From positions 24,630,074 through 24,694,073 of the forward strand of contig CM060106.1 in the NCBI GenBank assembly GCA_030522415.1: a stretch of DNA of 64,000 nucleotides. The letters are read 5' to 3'. Source of the DNA: Channallabes apus. Taxonomy: Eukaryota; Chordata; Actinopteri; Siluriformes; Clariidae. The notes below the pieces were generated by a model that searched no databases, was not told the DNA's origin, and was given only the letters and a program-made list of their open reading frames with translations. Shown one piece after another: positions 45,961 to 56,771 of the stretch. Position 1 is the stretch's first letter, and each line of letters begins with the position of its first letter. The position numbers and the translations under genes were made by a program.

Positions 45961-46383
45961 TTTATTTCAGTTAATAAATCTACTATAAATTTAAAGAACA
46001 CAAGAAATAAGATGACACAAAACCCTACACACTTCTTTTCTAATTACACGTGATAAAATCTAAAGGCTCACTGTGTTAATATTTATTGTGCTTAAATTTG
46101 ACCCTAATAAGATTTGATTTAATTTGAATTCTACATTTGTACTGTAATTTTAGTACTGTATGAATTCGGTCAACTACAATGTTTCACTTGATGTTATCGG
46201 CTACTACGTGCAGTGTTAAAGGAGCGCGTCTCATTAATCCGGCAGAGAATGAACTAAGGCATGAGGCGTCAGTCTGTAGTTATATAGCGCCACTCAGTGG
46301 TAAAAGCCAGCAAATGCACAAACCCAAATGCTGTCGCCGAGCGCGGCGACGGTAAAACGAACGCTCCGATTAGGTGACCACTG
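45961..46383 (-). mobile_element. Rep-A 5'-end fragment, subfamily b
   Basis: On the minus strand it starts CAGTGGTCACCTAATCGGAG (plus-strand end 46383, followed by TA), passes TTTACCGTCGCCG and TGAGTGGCGCTATATAACTA, and breaks off after about 420 bp. Its terminus matches the 3' end of Rep-A copy 3 (CAGTGGTTACCTAATCGGA), revealing the TIR of this subfamily. Confidence 0.78.
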
Positions 46384-46825
46384 TAAGTGTGTCTATGCAA
46401 TAGCACACTTGTTACTATTCGCTTAAAAATTTTGGACGCTTCCACGCCGGAGAGCTTTGATCCGACGCCACGTATGTTATACCGTTGTGTCCGGCTCGAT
46501 CGGGGCTTCGTTTGAAACTGCGGCTCCCAAAGCGATCTGACGCACCGACGCATCCAAAAAACTGATTTCGAAAATGAAAAAGTGGGTTCTTATTCTTATT
46601 CCGCTTCTTCTGCCTAAAATGTTTCTTGTCCCGCAGTTTTGAGAAAACCCTCACGTATGTTACACCGTTTCGTGCGGCCCGATCGGGAATGGTGTGCTAT
46701 GAATTTTCTAAGGGGTTCGTCGCGCGGTTTTCTAACTAAATTATTAGAATTAAAATTTCTAATTAAATTTTAATTCTACATTTGTACTGTAATTTTAGTA
46801 CTGTGATTATGAATTCGTTTAACTA
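46384..46825. other. Spacer between divergent Rep-A ends
   Basis: Contains paired phrases CACGTATGTTATACCGTTGT and CACGTATGTTACACCGTTTC, an unclassified direct repeat about 170 bp apart. The minus-strand frame at 46269-46553 is not supported as a gene. Confidence 0.45.
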
Positions 46826-47514
46826 CAGTGGGTGCACAAGCAGTATGTGACTTCTACCGTTGCGGCGTATGGCGTCAGCATTTGGGTTTGTGTGTTTGCT
46901 GGCTTTTACCGCTGAGTGGCGCTATATAACTATAGACTGACGCCTCAGGCATCAGTTCGTTCTCTCCAGGCTTAATGAGGCGCAGGTCGTCCACAGCCGC
47001 ACGTCGTTGCAAATAAAATAAAGTGAAACATTGTAATTAAACGAATTCATAATCACAGTAGTAACATTACAGTACAAATTTATAATTAAAATTAAATTCA
47101 GTTTTTTTAGGATCGAATATAAGCAACGTAAACGTTAACACACTGAGCCTTTTTATTATGTGTAATTAGAAAAGCTATACGTGTAGGATCTTGTGTCATC
47201 TTATATTTTGTGTTCTTTAAATTTGTAGCTTTTATAAGACTGTACTTTTATTTAGGTGCACTCACAATGACGAAAAACTTTATGATTTTGTTAAATAAAG
47301 AAAGTAAACAGGGTTCTGTATTGTTTTTGGTGAACTTGAGCGCGTCAGAAAATGAACCCAAACTCTGTGTATACTCACTCTCCTCACAGACGTGAAAAAT
47401 ATACTGTATACTTATAGAAAGCGAAATATCTGCTTTTATATAAACTAATGAAAAAAAATTATTAGATTATGTAATTCATATGAAAAGTGAATTATAGGCG
47501 CGCTCCCTGCGAAT

Positions 47515-47720
47515 CACTTTTTCACACAGGGCCATGTAGATTTGGAGTTTTTTTTCTCCCTTAATAACGTAAACCTTCATTTAAAAACTGCATTTTGTGT
47601 TCAATTATGTTATCTTTGACTAATAGTTAACGGTTTTTGATGAGCAGAAACATTTAAGTGTGACAAACATGCAAAAGAATAAGAAATCAGGAAGGGGGCA
47701 AATAGTTTTTCACACCACTG
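47515..47720 (-). mobile_element. Small TIR transposon relic in Rep-A copy 3
   Basis: On the minus strand it starts CAGTGGTGTGAAAAACTATT and ends GGCCCTGTGTGAAAAAGTG. The same family as 18386-18606. Confidence 0.75.
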
Positions 47721-50068
47721 TAAGTAAATGCTCCTTGCTGCGCTGTTTGGGGGAGGGACGCGCTAATGACGATTTGGTCTGCTGTGTGGAGGCTCGCCCG
47801 TGAGAGGTTGCGCGCGCGGTCCACTACACAGCAAAAATATGTTAGTATATCATGACTGAAATACAGCGGCTCACATCGGCGTACGTTTCTCACAGCGCCG
47901 CATAGACAGCGCTTATTTAACACCTATTCATATGTGTTTGTTGTATTTCTGGGAAAGAGAAATCTAATCCCTCATATCGGCGTGCCCGTTCATGTGACTT
48001 TAGATCAAAACTCGGCAAGGTTAAAGAGCGCACACGCGCGCCGCGGGATCACGCAAACATTTAACATTCACTAAAAGGTTTATTCACAACCACGTTTCAG
48101 CCATTCACACACATGCATTGTGCTGTTGTTTGTACACACTTTCAGTTTTCCCCTTCTACTCTCCTCTTTGATCAAAAATGCGATATGAGCCGACACGAGC
48201 AGATTTGTTTCAGTCAGAATATTTATCAATCATAAAGAGAGGCGACATATACTTGCTGATTAAACACTGCATTTTTTAAAGTGAAAGCGCGTGATGTGAG
48301 CAGCTTTAATTACTGATAATTAAATCATTATTAAATGGTGGACATAAACAGCAAAAAGAATAATATTATTCTTTTGATTATTATTATCATGTTCTTTTGC
48401 TGTTTGAGCGTCTGTGGATTCCAAAATTTACATTTTTACCGTTTTTTAATCACTGGAATGGAAGAGATAGAAAGTTTCCTTATCATAACGTGCCTTGTAT
48501 TGTTTTTAATCGCTCGATACACGACCCATCATTTTTAATGCTATTTTACAAAGGGTAAATACACATGGAATAATTTTATTTGGTTTGTTTATTTATAAAT
48601 AAAATCTAAAATTAAAATATTGTAGAGTAATTAAAAACAGTGTCGAGTGATTAATAACAATACATGTTATGGTAAGAAAAATCTCATTCCAGGGATTACA
48701 AACGGTAACAATGTCAATTTTAGAATTCAGAAGATTTTAAATTTACACAAATTTAAGAAGAGGCCTGAAGCAAGATCCAAGATCCTCCCCAGTTTGCTGA
48801 AACCATGAACAGTGGCGATTTTAGTTTCTCCGAGTGTATAGGTGAGAACAGCTATTCACACTTGGGAGGTATATTATTTGCATTTTAATGTGTCTGACAT
48901 TGCAAAGCACACACAGTAACACTGCAAGAACAACAACCCCGTAATTAGAAAAACTACACGTGTAGGGTCTTGTGTTATCTTATATTTTGTGTTCTTTAAA
49001 TTTGTAGTAGATTTATTAACTGAAATAAATTACAATAAACGGTGTTCTGTATTGTTTTCGGTGAACTTGAGTGGGTCAGAAAATGAGCCGATACTCTGTG
49101 TATACTTGCCTCACAGACGTGAAAAATATATACTTATAGAAAGTGAAATGTCTGCTTTTATATAAATGAATGGGGGGAAAATCAGCTTATGTAATTTGTA
49201 TAAATCGTGGATTACTACAGCGCATCCACTCACAGCCGAAACCAAAGACATCAACGTATCAATGAATTATTAAAATGGCCAGTCAGTTTCCCTGCTGTTT
49301 TCTTATCCCCACCCCCGTTAAAACGGCGTACTGTATTCAGAGGCTCTGCCTCTGCTCCTGTGAGAGGATGTGCGCGCGGTCGACTACACAGTAAAAACAT
49401 GTTAGTATATTAAGACTGAAATAAAGCAGCTCGCAAAGACAGCACATATTTAACACGTATAAATTTGTGTTTGTTATATTTCTGGGAAATAGAAATCTAT
49501 TATAAATTTCTCATATCGGGTTCACACTAACATTTTATATTCACTAACAGGCTTATTCACAACCACATTTCAGCCATTCACACACATGCATAAAGTAAAT
49601 AGAAATAAGAGGCCCTGATTATACTGCATAAATATTATTTAGTAAAAAAAAAAATTCCTCCACGCCCTCGAAGACTTGTGCGTACGGTTGAGCGCTGATT
49701 AGACTGTTGGAAATTATAAAGGAGAATTATGATGCCGGATCAAACTTTTAAAAAATATTATTGCTTAAATGTGTGCTGAAAAAACTGTTGTCACCAAAAA
49801 TGTAACAGATGCGGACTCAATCTGATATACAGTATGCTGGAGATGCAGGTGGGAAGACACTGCTTTGTGTAGTTAACATCAAAGACAAAAAAATTTAAAA
49901 ATTTTATAAACACCATAAATGACCAAATGACCATAAAATTTGCGTTATAGATTAACATAACATACAGCAGCGCTTGTGTTTTTCTGTTAGTGTAAGAATC
50001 GAATGCAATAGGCTGGTATGCATGATTTTCTTTAATAAATAATGAAACCATTGTAACAAACTACAGTT

Positions 50069-50268
50069 TTACAACCTAGTAGCACCCCCGCTGCACTGTA
50101 CCACTGCCGGCAAAACCTTCTGCAGATGATCAATATATTTACTGCACGCAGTTTTGGTCAAGCGATACTTCCAGAAAGTCACAATGGCCTGAAGAAGCTC
50201 ATCTTTGTTCCGTGGCTTAGCCTCACGTCTGACGAACTCCTTCAGCGCGTGCCAAACCATCTCTATTG
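50069..50268 (-). pseudogene. C-terminal fragment of a Tc1-like transposase
   Basis: The minus frame contains TPNPIEMVWHALKEFVRREA (the region of the last catalytic acidic residue of the DDE/D fold), KPRNKDELLQAIVTFW and HLQKVLPAVVQ, ending ATRL-stop. Only the last third of the enzyme is present. At 50269 the sequence switches to the Rep-A coding relic, on the other strand. Confidence 0.82.
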
Positions 50269-50269
50269 G

Positions 50270-50839
50270 GTTGGGAGTTTGCAAGTCAGCGAAGGATGCT
50301 CTTCGGAGCGAGTTGCAAGTCTGCAAAGAGGCACACGCATATCTGAAAGCCACACACAAAGAACTCGCTGTTGTAGAGAAACTAACAGAGGCTCTTAGTA
50401 CACGGTTAAACTGTGTGCACACCCCAACACCAGACTGTGTTACACCGGCCAGGTGTACTGTTCATGGGGATGCAGAGAGCAGGGAAATTATGTCTCCAGC
50501 TACAGCATCAATTACAAGCTGCCATCCTGAACTTCCGTTTACTCCTCCCACTACAGAGCTTCTTGAGTCGCTGATGATTCAGAGTCGAGGGCGGCCAGTT
50601 CGGCTTGGTTGCACTGTGGTACAGCAGGCTGTCTATGAAGAATGGGCATCCACATCGAACTGGGATGGTTCAAGAAGCAAACGTGGACTGCCAGTGAACG
50701 AAGAAATTTTTTGATGGTGACAGTGGCCCAGCAGTTTCCCTTCCTGTCTAGCGGTGACAGCAAGCGTGTCAAGGACCGAGTAAACGAATTTCTATGCTCA
50801 CCGAGGGTCACTGTTGCTCAGAGACGCTTACATTATTAA
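50270..50839 (+). pseudogene. Rep-A-encoded protein of unknown function, partial
   Basis: About 190 codons. The first 45 form a likely coiled coil (VCKSAKDALRSELQVCKEAH, ELAVVEKLTEALSTRLN). A Ser/Thr/Pro-rich linker follows. A compact C-terminal part contains LLESLMIQSRGRPVRLGCTV, VYEEWASTSNWDGS and GLPVNEE. A T-run at 50708-50713 then shifts the frame, after which it continues with QQFPFLSSGDSKRVKDRVNE and ends RVTVAQRRLHY-stop. No family is recognised. The start is lost at the Tc1 junction. Conservation of sense on both sides of a single shift argues for a once-functional protein. Confidence 0.55.
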
Positions 50840-51084
50840 ATATAGTTTTTGCTCTGTTCTATTTTATTTTGTCAGTTCTCAAACTTTTTACATTGTTGGT
50901 TCTTTTTTATTGTTTTATTTTTTTATTATCTATTCTGGAAGTTTGCTCCATTTGTTTTAGTTATTTCTATATTTAAATCTTGATGTCTTAAACTCTAACA
51001 ACTGTAAGTATTGTCGAAATTAAATTTTTTAAAAAGCCCTAGTGCTGTTGTTTGTGCTGTTTTCTTTAATAATAACACTAAACA

Positions 51085-52656
51085 CACTGTAAAAAATGAA
51101 TACTTAAAATAGTTGTTGGAAAAAATAAATATATGTTGGGCTAATATAATGCTGGTGTCAAAAATGAAAAATATGCTTTCTCAATGATTGTATAAATTTC
51201 ATTACTCAACTACGAAAGTTTCATCAAGGCAACGAGTATAACTGTGTTCATGAAACATTTAACTGCACACAAACAATTTTATGTTGGACGAACAAGAGGG
51301 ACCTCTGCGCATGCGCAAAAGCGTTCTTCCAGAATTTTCGAACTTCCCGCTATTTCTTCCGGTGAGTACTTCATGGAAACTAACTGTCCTGCAAATTAAT
51401 CAGCAATTTTAGCTTTATAACATATATATTATCCAGCAGCAAGCTTTAGAACATTATATTTTCGAGTGTTTATTTATATAATTTGGAGTGTTACAGTAGT
51501 TATCTGGCAATGCACTCGTTTCAGCTCCTAACGCATTTTTTTTCAGATGGTATGTACATTGACATTAATGTTAATCTATGAAACCGCTAAAGTTTACTTA
51601 CGTTACATGCATTTTAATCATTTTAATGACTGATAATTTCAAAGGCTATTTGAAAAAGACAAATTAGTTAGTGCGCCACTGAGGGAGCTTAATGTTCTCA
51701 CTCCTTCATCATTCATTAACCTTATAGTGTCTGAAAACGGTTATAATGGCTAAACAGACATTTTTTTGTCTAGGATTTTTTTAATTATTGGCACATTTCA
51801 CTATGGTTGTTTTATGGTTTTGAACTACAAACGGTAACTTAATTAGTTATTCATATATTTTTCTTTTTGTATTTCAGGTATTAGGGAGAATATCTGGGAA
51901 GCACTGCTTACTGCATCTGCAAACAATCTTGGAGCTTGGCAAAATTATTTCACAACATTTACTTTTTTTTTATCTTAAACCATTTCTGAGTTAAAACAAA
52001 TATTTAATTTTCAAGCCACTGCACGTTTTTACTGAGAAATATCAGTATGTTTTGTTCTACAAGGCAGAACTGTTTTGACTGAGTGTGATATTAGTAAGCT
52101 TTGTAACATGAATGTTAAGGGCACTGTTTCATTCTTGCATTTTGGAATGTTATTTGCATATTTTGTTATAACAATGCAGCAGTTGTTTATTTGTTGAAAG
52201 AGTAGCTGGATTGCACTTAATCAATGTTTGATAGTCTTTAACAGGTGTTTAAAGTTTACATTAAAAAAATATTCAAACTTAGAGGAATGTGTCATGTTAT
52301 TTGAAATGTGGCCACAGTGAATAACCTACTCAAGTAAACTTTAAGATGTTAATTTTATAATTATGCAAGCATAATTTCCAATTCAAAATGTACCTTTCAG
52401 TCAACTTGGAACATTTAATTGACACAACATTATATTTCAATTTGAGACTGCTTGTTGGCCTAACTAGGCATGTTTATTCAGCATAGAACATTTAGTTGAC
52501 AGAATGTTTTATTTCAATTTGTGTGTACATTTAGAGGTAATCAGCACAGCAAAAACAAAATAGTTTACACAACTTAAATTGAGCCAACTAAAAATTTTAG
52601 GTGCAACAGGTCACTAGAAAATTTTTAGTTGGAGTAGCAAGAATTTTTTTACAGTG
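51085..52656 (+). mobile_element. CACTA-like element 3 in Rep-A copy 3
   Basis: 1572 bp, ends CACTGTAAAAAATG and ...TTTTTTTACAGTG, 2-bp duplication CA. The empty site is seen in Rep-A copy 1 at about 8799-8812 (ACTAAACAGATAAA). Near the left end is a promoter-like stretch (TGCGCATGCGCA near 51308, then CTTCC motifs) followed by the donor TTCCG|GTGAGT at about 51361, and an acceptor TATTTCAG at about 51877. No transposase. Confidence 0.72.
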
Positions 52657-52749
52657 CAGATACAAACAGAGAGTCTGTCTAAACAAAATAAAACCAATGT
52701 TTTCTAACTCATATTTTTTTAATATTTATAGTTTTTCAAGTTTGTTGGA

Positions 52750-53452
52750 CACAGTACTTGTATGGAAGTATATTAGTTCCAAAATTCCTGAAAGCAAAAT
52801 AGCAGGTTGAATTACATGAACTGAAAAAAACGTGTTGAAATAAAAATGTTAGAATTTTTCTGCATTACAATTTGATCTGAATTGAAAAAAATCCTTAGAG
52901 CATTTACAATGTTTGAAATTTTTGCCACTGCAATTTATTGTGGTTGTATATTTCAAGTGAAAATGTAATTCAAGCATTTAAAATTCAATGCAAAAATATT
53001 CAAGTTAATAAATTGCTGTTCAAAAATATTTTCAGGTGTTAAAAATACAATCATTATTATTTTTCAATCTTCCAAATTCAAGTAACAAAATTCAGGTAGT
53101 AAAAATTCAGGTAACAAAATTCAGGTAGTAAAAATTCAGGTAATAAAATTCAGGTCGCTAAAATTCAGGTAACAAAATTCAGGTGGCTAAAATGCTGGTC
53201 TTCACATCCGGGATATCACAGGAAGAGCAGTGGAGTGCCGCGTGCTGCTGAACGTGCCGCAATGCACTTTAAAGTGTACTTCCTGATCCCTCTGCAGTCT
53301 ACTTCCCAGAAACTAACAGGATGGGTTGCCAGTTGCACAATAAACGGTTAAAATTACCCCCATTCCGTAAACGCTATATTCAAAGCAAAGCCGGCGCTCT
53401 TTCATTCACACGCAAGAGCTTTCAGGAATTTTGGCACTATTATACTTCCATA
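52750..53452. mobile_element. 703-bp TIR element with 5-bp duplication, in Rep-A copy 3
   Basis: The inverted ends share TATGGAAGTATA and CCAAAATTCCTGAAAGC (about 36 bp). TTGGA is duplicated on both sides. Copies 1 and 2 show the uninterrupted sequence at about 8889-8900 (GTTTGTTGGATGTG). The interior has a 14-15-bp minisatellite (AAATTCAGGTA type) at about 53083-53190 and no gene. Confidence 0.72.
53083..53190. repeat. Minisatellite of AAATTCAGGTAA-type units
   Basis: About eight units of 13-15 bp, each ending ATTCAGG. Confidence 0.85.
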
Positions 53453-53734
53453 TACTTGGATGTGGAAATTATCATAATTGTAGTATTTCTTCGCTACAAC
53501 ATATTGTTATGACTTTATTATGGCTTAAGCTCTAAATATATTTAAAAACCGAGACGATGGAAAATGTCAATTTGCGCCACCTGGTGGTCATTTGACGAAT
53601 TATTTTGAAACTATTTTGAAAACCAGCATTCCGATTAGGTAACCACTGTAGCATTGTTTCAAAATAACAAGGGTGAGTGAACTGAGAGTGGAAGTGCTTT
53701 TGCTAGCATTTTCACAACCAATCACAACTGATAT

Positions 53735-55183
53735 GGGACCGGTTTCTCGAAAGCTTCTTATCGCTAAGTAGTTCTTAAGTTGTACCTTAACCTCTCTCTT
53801 AACATTATGGCGCATTTCCCGAAACGTTCTTACGCTAAGTATCTCTTAGGTAAGTCACACGTAAGGTTGGTCTGGACCAACCTTAACTTATTCTTAGCGT
53901 AGTTTCAGCTCAAGACGCTAGTCGCCGCTACTGAGCAGCAGTCTTTATAAACCAGCGGTGTATGGAAGCACAATATGGCACGTTATCAAAGTCGTATTAA
54001 TGATGGAATATACTGTAGGCCTGTTTAAGAATTTTATTTTATTTGATATCAGAGTGACTTTTAATTAGCCTATTTCATAATGTGACTAATGCATTAAAAT
54101 TGGCAATAACTTTTAATATTAAACAGCTGGCAACAAATTTGGCAGTGATACAGCGTGGTGTTGTATTAAACTGAGGACGGCGCGATCAGTGGAGCCATGT
54201 GGGTCATGTACATTTTTCCTTTAGACAAAACTTCAGCCCTTTTCATATTTTCCCCGTGGTCGTTATTTAAAAAAAAGAAAAAGGTTTTACCTTCCAAGGC
54301 AACAGATTATGGAGCTTCTTGACCTGCTCAGACCTGCGCTTGCCAGGCCAACACGTCGTACTTACGCTCTACGTCCCGATGTCCAGCTGCTCTCTGCTTG
54401 TGGACGCGGAAGCTCACGGAGATGAGTCACACAGGAGAGAGAGGGGGGGTATTAGGCACCGTGATCCGCCTCCAGTGACCGCCCAACGGTCCGCAAAGAT
54501 CTGCAAGGTCCGCGAGCTTCCGCATGTTAAACATTTTTTTTTTTTTGTGTGGTAAAATGGAAACGTAACCATGGCTCCAAAACTCATGCTGAATCATGAT
54601 GAACCGCAATTACGCAAAACCGCGTAGGTGAGATAGGGGTATTAAACCTCCACTCTGTCAACTCATCGTATTTATTAAATAAGTGCCCTATACAACCCCA
54701 ACAACTGAAATGCTTCACATTGTTTCTGAAGCTGGTGAAGAGTGTTATCAGCTGTTTGTCAATCAACTATGATTGTATACCCGGTTCGTTTCACCGCAAC
54801 AGGTTACATGAAAATATTAGCGACAGTTTGGTGATTTAATTTATATATTTGTCTATTATGGCATGTTATTGATAAGTTAACCCATGTCGAAATAAACGCT
54901 ATTAAAAGAATTTAGTGCAATGTTTAATTTGCATAGAAAGTGCAGTCTTTCTTAACGCTGTCATGCAAAAGGAGTCAAAAATCGATTCCTGAGTAATCGA
55001 TGTCCGCTAATTCAGGGCCTTCACTGTAGACAGCTCCTTGTAACGTCGGACGTAAGAGGCAGCGACTTAAGAAGACTCCTTCGAGAAATACACTTAGAAA
55101 AGTTATCACTTAACATAAGATATATCTTAAGAGTCTTCTTAGCGCGCGAATAGTCTGCGTTATCGAGAAACCGGGCCCAGGTC
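53735..55183 (+). mobile_element. PIF/Harbinger relic
   Basis: The left end GGGACCGGTTTCTCGA mirrors the right (reverse GGGCCCGGTTTCTCGA). Subterminal zones are full of CTTAAG/TTCTTA motifs in inverted arrangement. A candidate 3-bp duplication TAT lies outside GGGACC/GGTCC. It contains a short transposase relic at 54309-54425. Confidence 0.7.
54309..54425 (+). pseudogene. Start of a Harbinger transposase (38 codons, then stop)
   Basis: MELLDLLRPALARPTRRTYA, then LRPDVQLLSACG resembles the N-terminal RP...R.Y.LSP..Q.L.AL pattern of Harbinger/HARBI1-type nucleases. The frame then ends in SSRR-stop. The DDE core is absent. Confidence 0.55.
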
Positions 55184-55460
55184 CTATAGTTCTTTTATAT
55201 TAAAATATAAATTTTCCAAATATCAAAACTTTTAAACATGGAACAGTTGAAGTCTTTGTTTCCCCCAAAAGTACTGTATCAGACATTTAGCAGTTCTATG
55301 TTCAGAATATACAGTAGACCTGACCAAACATCATTCTAAAGCTGTCGGACTGTGACGTCATCCCTCCTACAGCTCCCTCAACAGCTTGTTCAGGCTCCTC
55401 CAGTCCTGTAGCTCCAAAAGTCCAGCCGTCAGCCGTCTGACCCCCCAAATCCTCCACAGC
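55184..55460. other. Flank of the promoter-like region
   Basis: Unique-looking sequence. On the minus strand it could hold the second exon of the unit described next (acceptor TTTAAGCAG at 55467). Confidence 0.35.
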
Positions 55461-55799
55461 GGAGCTCTGCTTAAAGACAACAGGAGAATTTAGTCAAGAC
55501 AAAGATAAATAAACTTCACAGAACATATAGTTCTAATAAAAATAAAATATATTAATAAACCTATTTACCACAGAGTGTGTAAAATACTGTTTTGGGGATT
55601 CTGGAATGTAAATAAACTGCCTGTGCTGATGTTAACCAGTGAACAGTGTTAGTGTTAACCACTGACTGTCTGTATTATCGTCTGAATTAAATTAACCGAG
55701 AATTTACTTAATGCGCTTCTCATACAAATAAGTTATATAACACTCGTATATGAGCATTAGTTCATCTCTGAGGCCAAACTATAACTTACTGAAGCCCAT

Positions 55800-56440
55800 C
55801 ACACGCGCACACACACCTCCCCCAGCCCACACAAGCACACACCTCCCCCCTCCTCCTCCTTAACTGATAAACACTTCAGTGTTGTTATTCAGCTCGTTAA
55901 CTCAGCGCTCGCGCTACCGCGGAAAGTCACGGACAAAGTGTATAAAATATAAACCGAGTTATGAGCGTTACTAGCTCCTGTACAGCTACCCTCAGTCTGT
56001 GTCCCTCATCAACTGCATCACATTATATTACAGTCACAGAAATAACCTGCAGATTAACTCTTAACCAAAGAATAAATAAGCGCTGAATTTATCCAGACAA
56101 CACGCGGTGAGATTCTCTCAGTATTTACAGAGAACACAAACACTCTTCATCGGGTAGTGCAGCTCTTGTAATAGGGACATTAATAGTATTGTCGAAGCTT
56201 GAGCATGTTTTTGAGTTAAAGTGGAGTGACATTGTGAGTGTGTGACACTGACAGTAAGCTGTAATATTAACTCCAGACTTGGTAAACAGATCATTAAATT
56301 CTCTAAAGTCACATCTGACCGCTGCTGGTGCTGCCAGTGATATTTAAAACGCCAAATACATTTTATAAAATAAAACATCACTTACCACGAATAGTCCGTT
56401 AAGCCGCCATCTTCATCTCTGTAGATTGGCAGCGTCAGTT
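55800..56440 (-). promoter_or_regulatory. Promoter-like region with a candidate first exon
   Basis: Rich in CpG relative to its surroundings. On the minus strand it includes AGATGAAGATGGCGGCTTAA (YY1-like AAGATGGCGGC) directly before a consensus donor (TTCGTG|GTAAGT at 56385). A matching acceptor (TTTAAGCAG|AGCTCC) lies at 55467. The short ATG frames in the first exon stop at once, so the transcript could be a 5' UTR exon of a gene to the left or a non-coding RNA. Not recognised. Confidence 0.3.
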
Positions 56441-56529
56441 CGGCGGGTTGTTAAAATCACGTGATTGCAACTCAGCGCAGCTGGCTTGTTTTAACGTGTT
56501 CTTGAGAACGAAGCGCCATCTAGTGGGTG

Positions 56530-56771
56530 GCACCAGGTAAATGAATAAATAGGGCTTGAATGGGTGTGTTTACTGTGAAATCTTGACACGCCTTTCTGGC
56601 AGAAAAGGGAGGGGGGATTACGGCGTGCAAAGGCCATTCACACGCCATTCACACTTCAGCCACACGGTCGCGGCTATTTGGCGTGGCTCCCACTGTACAT
56701 ACAGAACAGAAAGCCAACTAATAACAAAACCAAACGGGCGTTTTGGCGCCCTCTAGGGGTTAACCCTTACA
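56530..56771 (-). mobile_element. LTR fragment related to the 9278 element
   Basis: On the minus strand it begins TGTAAGGGTTAACCCCTAGA then GGGCGCC, nearly the same as the LTR start at 9278, but the body differs. The far border is unclear and no duplication was found. It abuts a Tc1 fragment at 56772. Confidence 0.5.

Larger units (their letters stand above)
46826..53648 (+). mobile_element. Rep-A copy 3: 6.8-kb copy with coding relic and nested insertions
   Basis: Starts CAGTGGGTGCACAAGCAG after TA and ends TTAGGTAACCACTG before TA. It shares the body of copies 1 and 2 (for example 48335-48540 with 4581-4745), but keeps about 570 bp of the family's reading frame at 50270-50839. Insertions inside are a small TIR relic (47515-47720), a Tc1 transposase fragment (50069-50268), CACTA-like element 3 (51085-52656) and another TIR element (52750-53452). 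Its 3' end is of a different subfamily from copies 1 and 2. Confidence 0.82.

Noticed and set aside
50205..50269. Start codon of the Rep-A protein at 50205
   Set aside because: That part is antisense Tc1 transposase sequence; the Rep-A coding similarity begins only at about 50270, so the ATG is a chance upstream extension.
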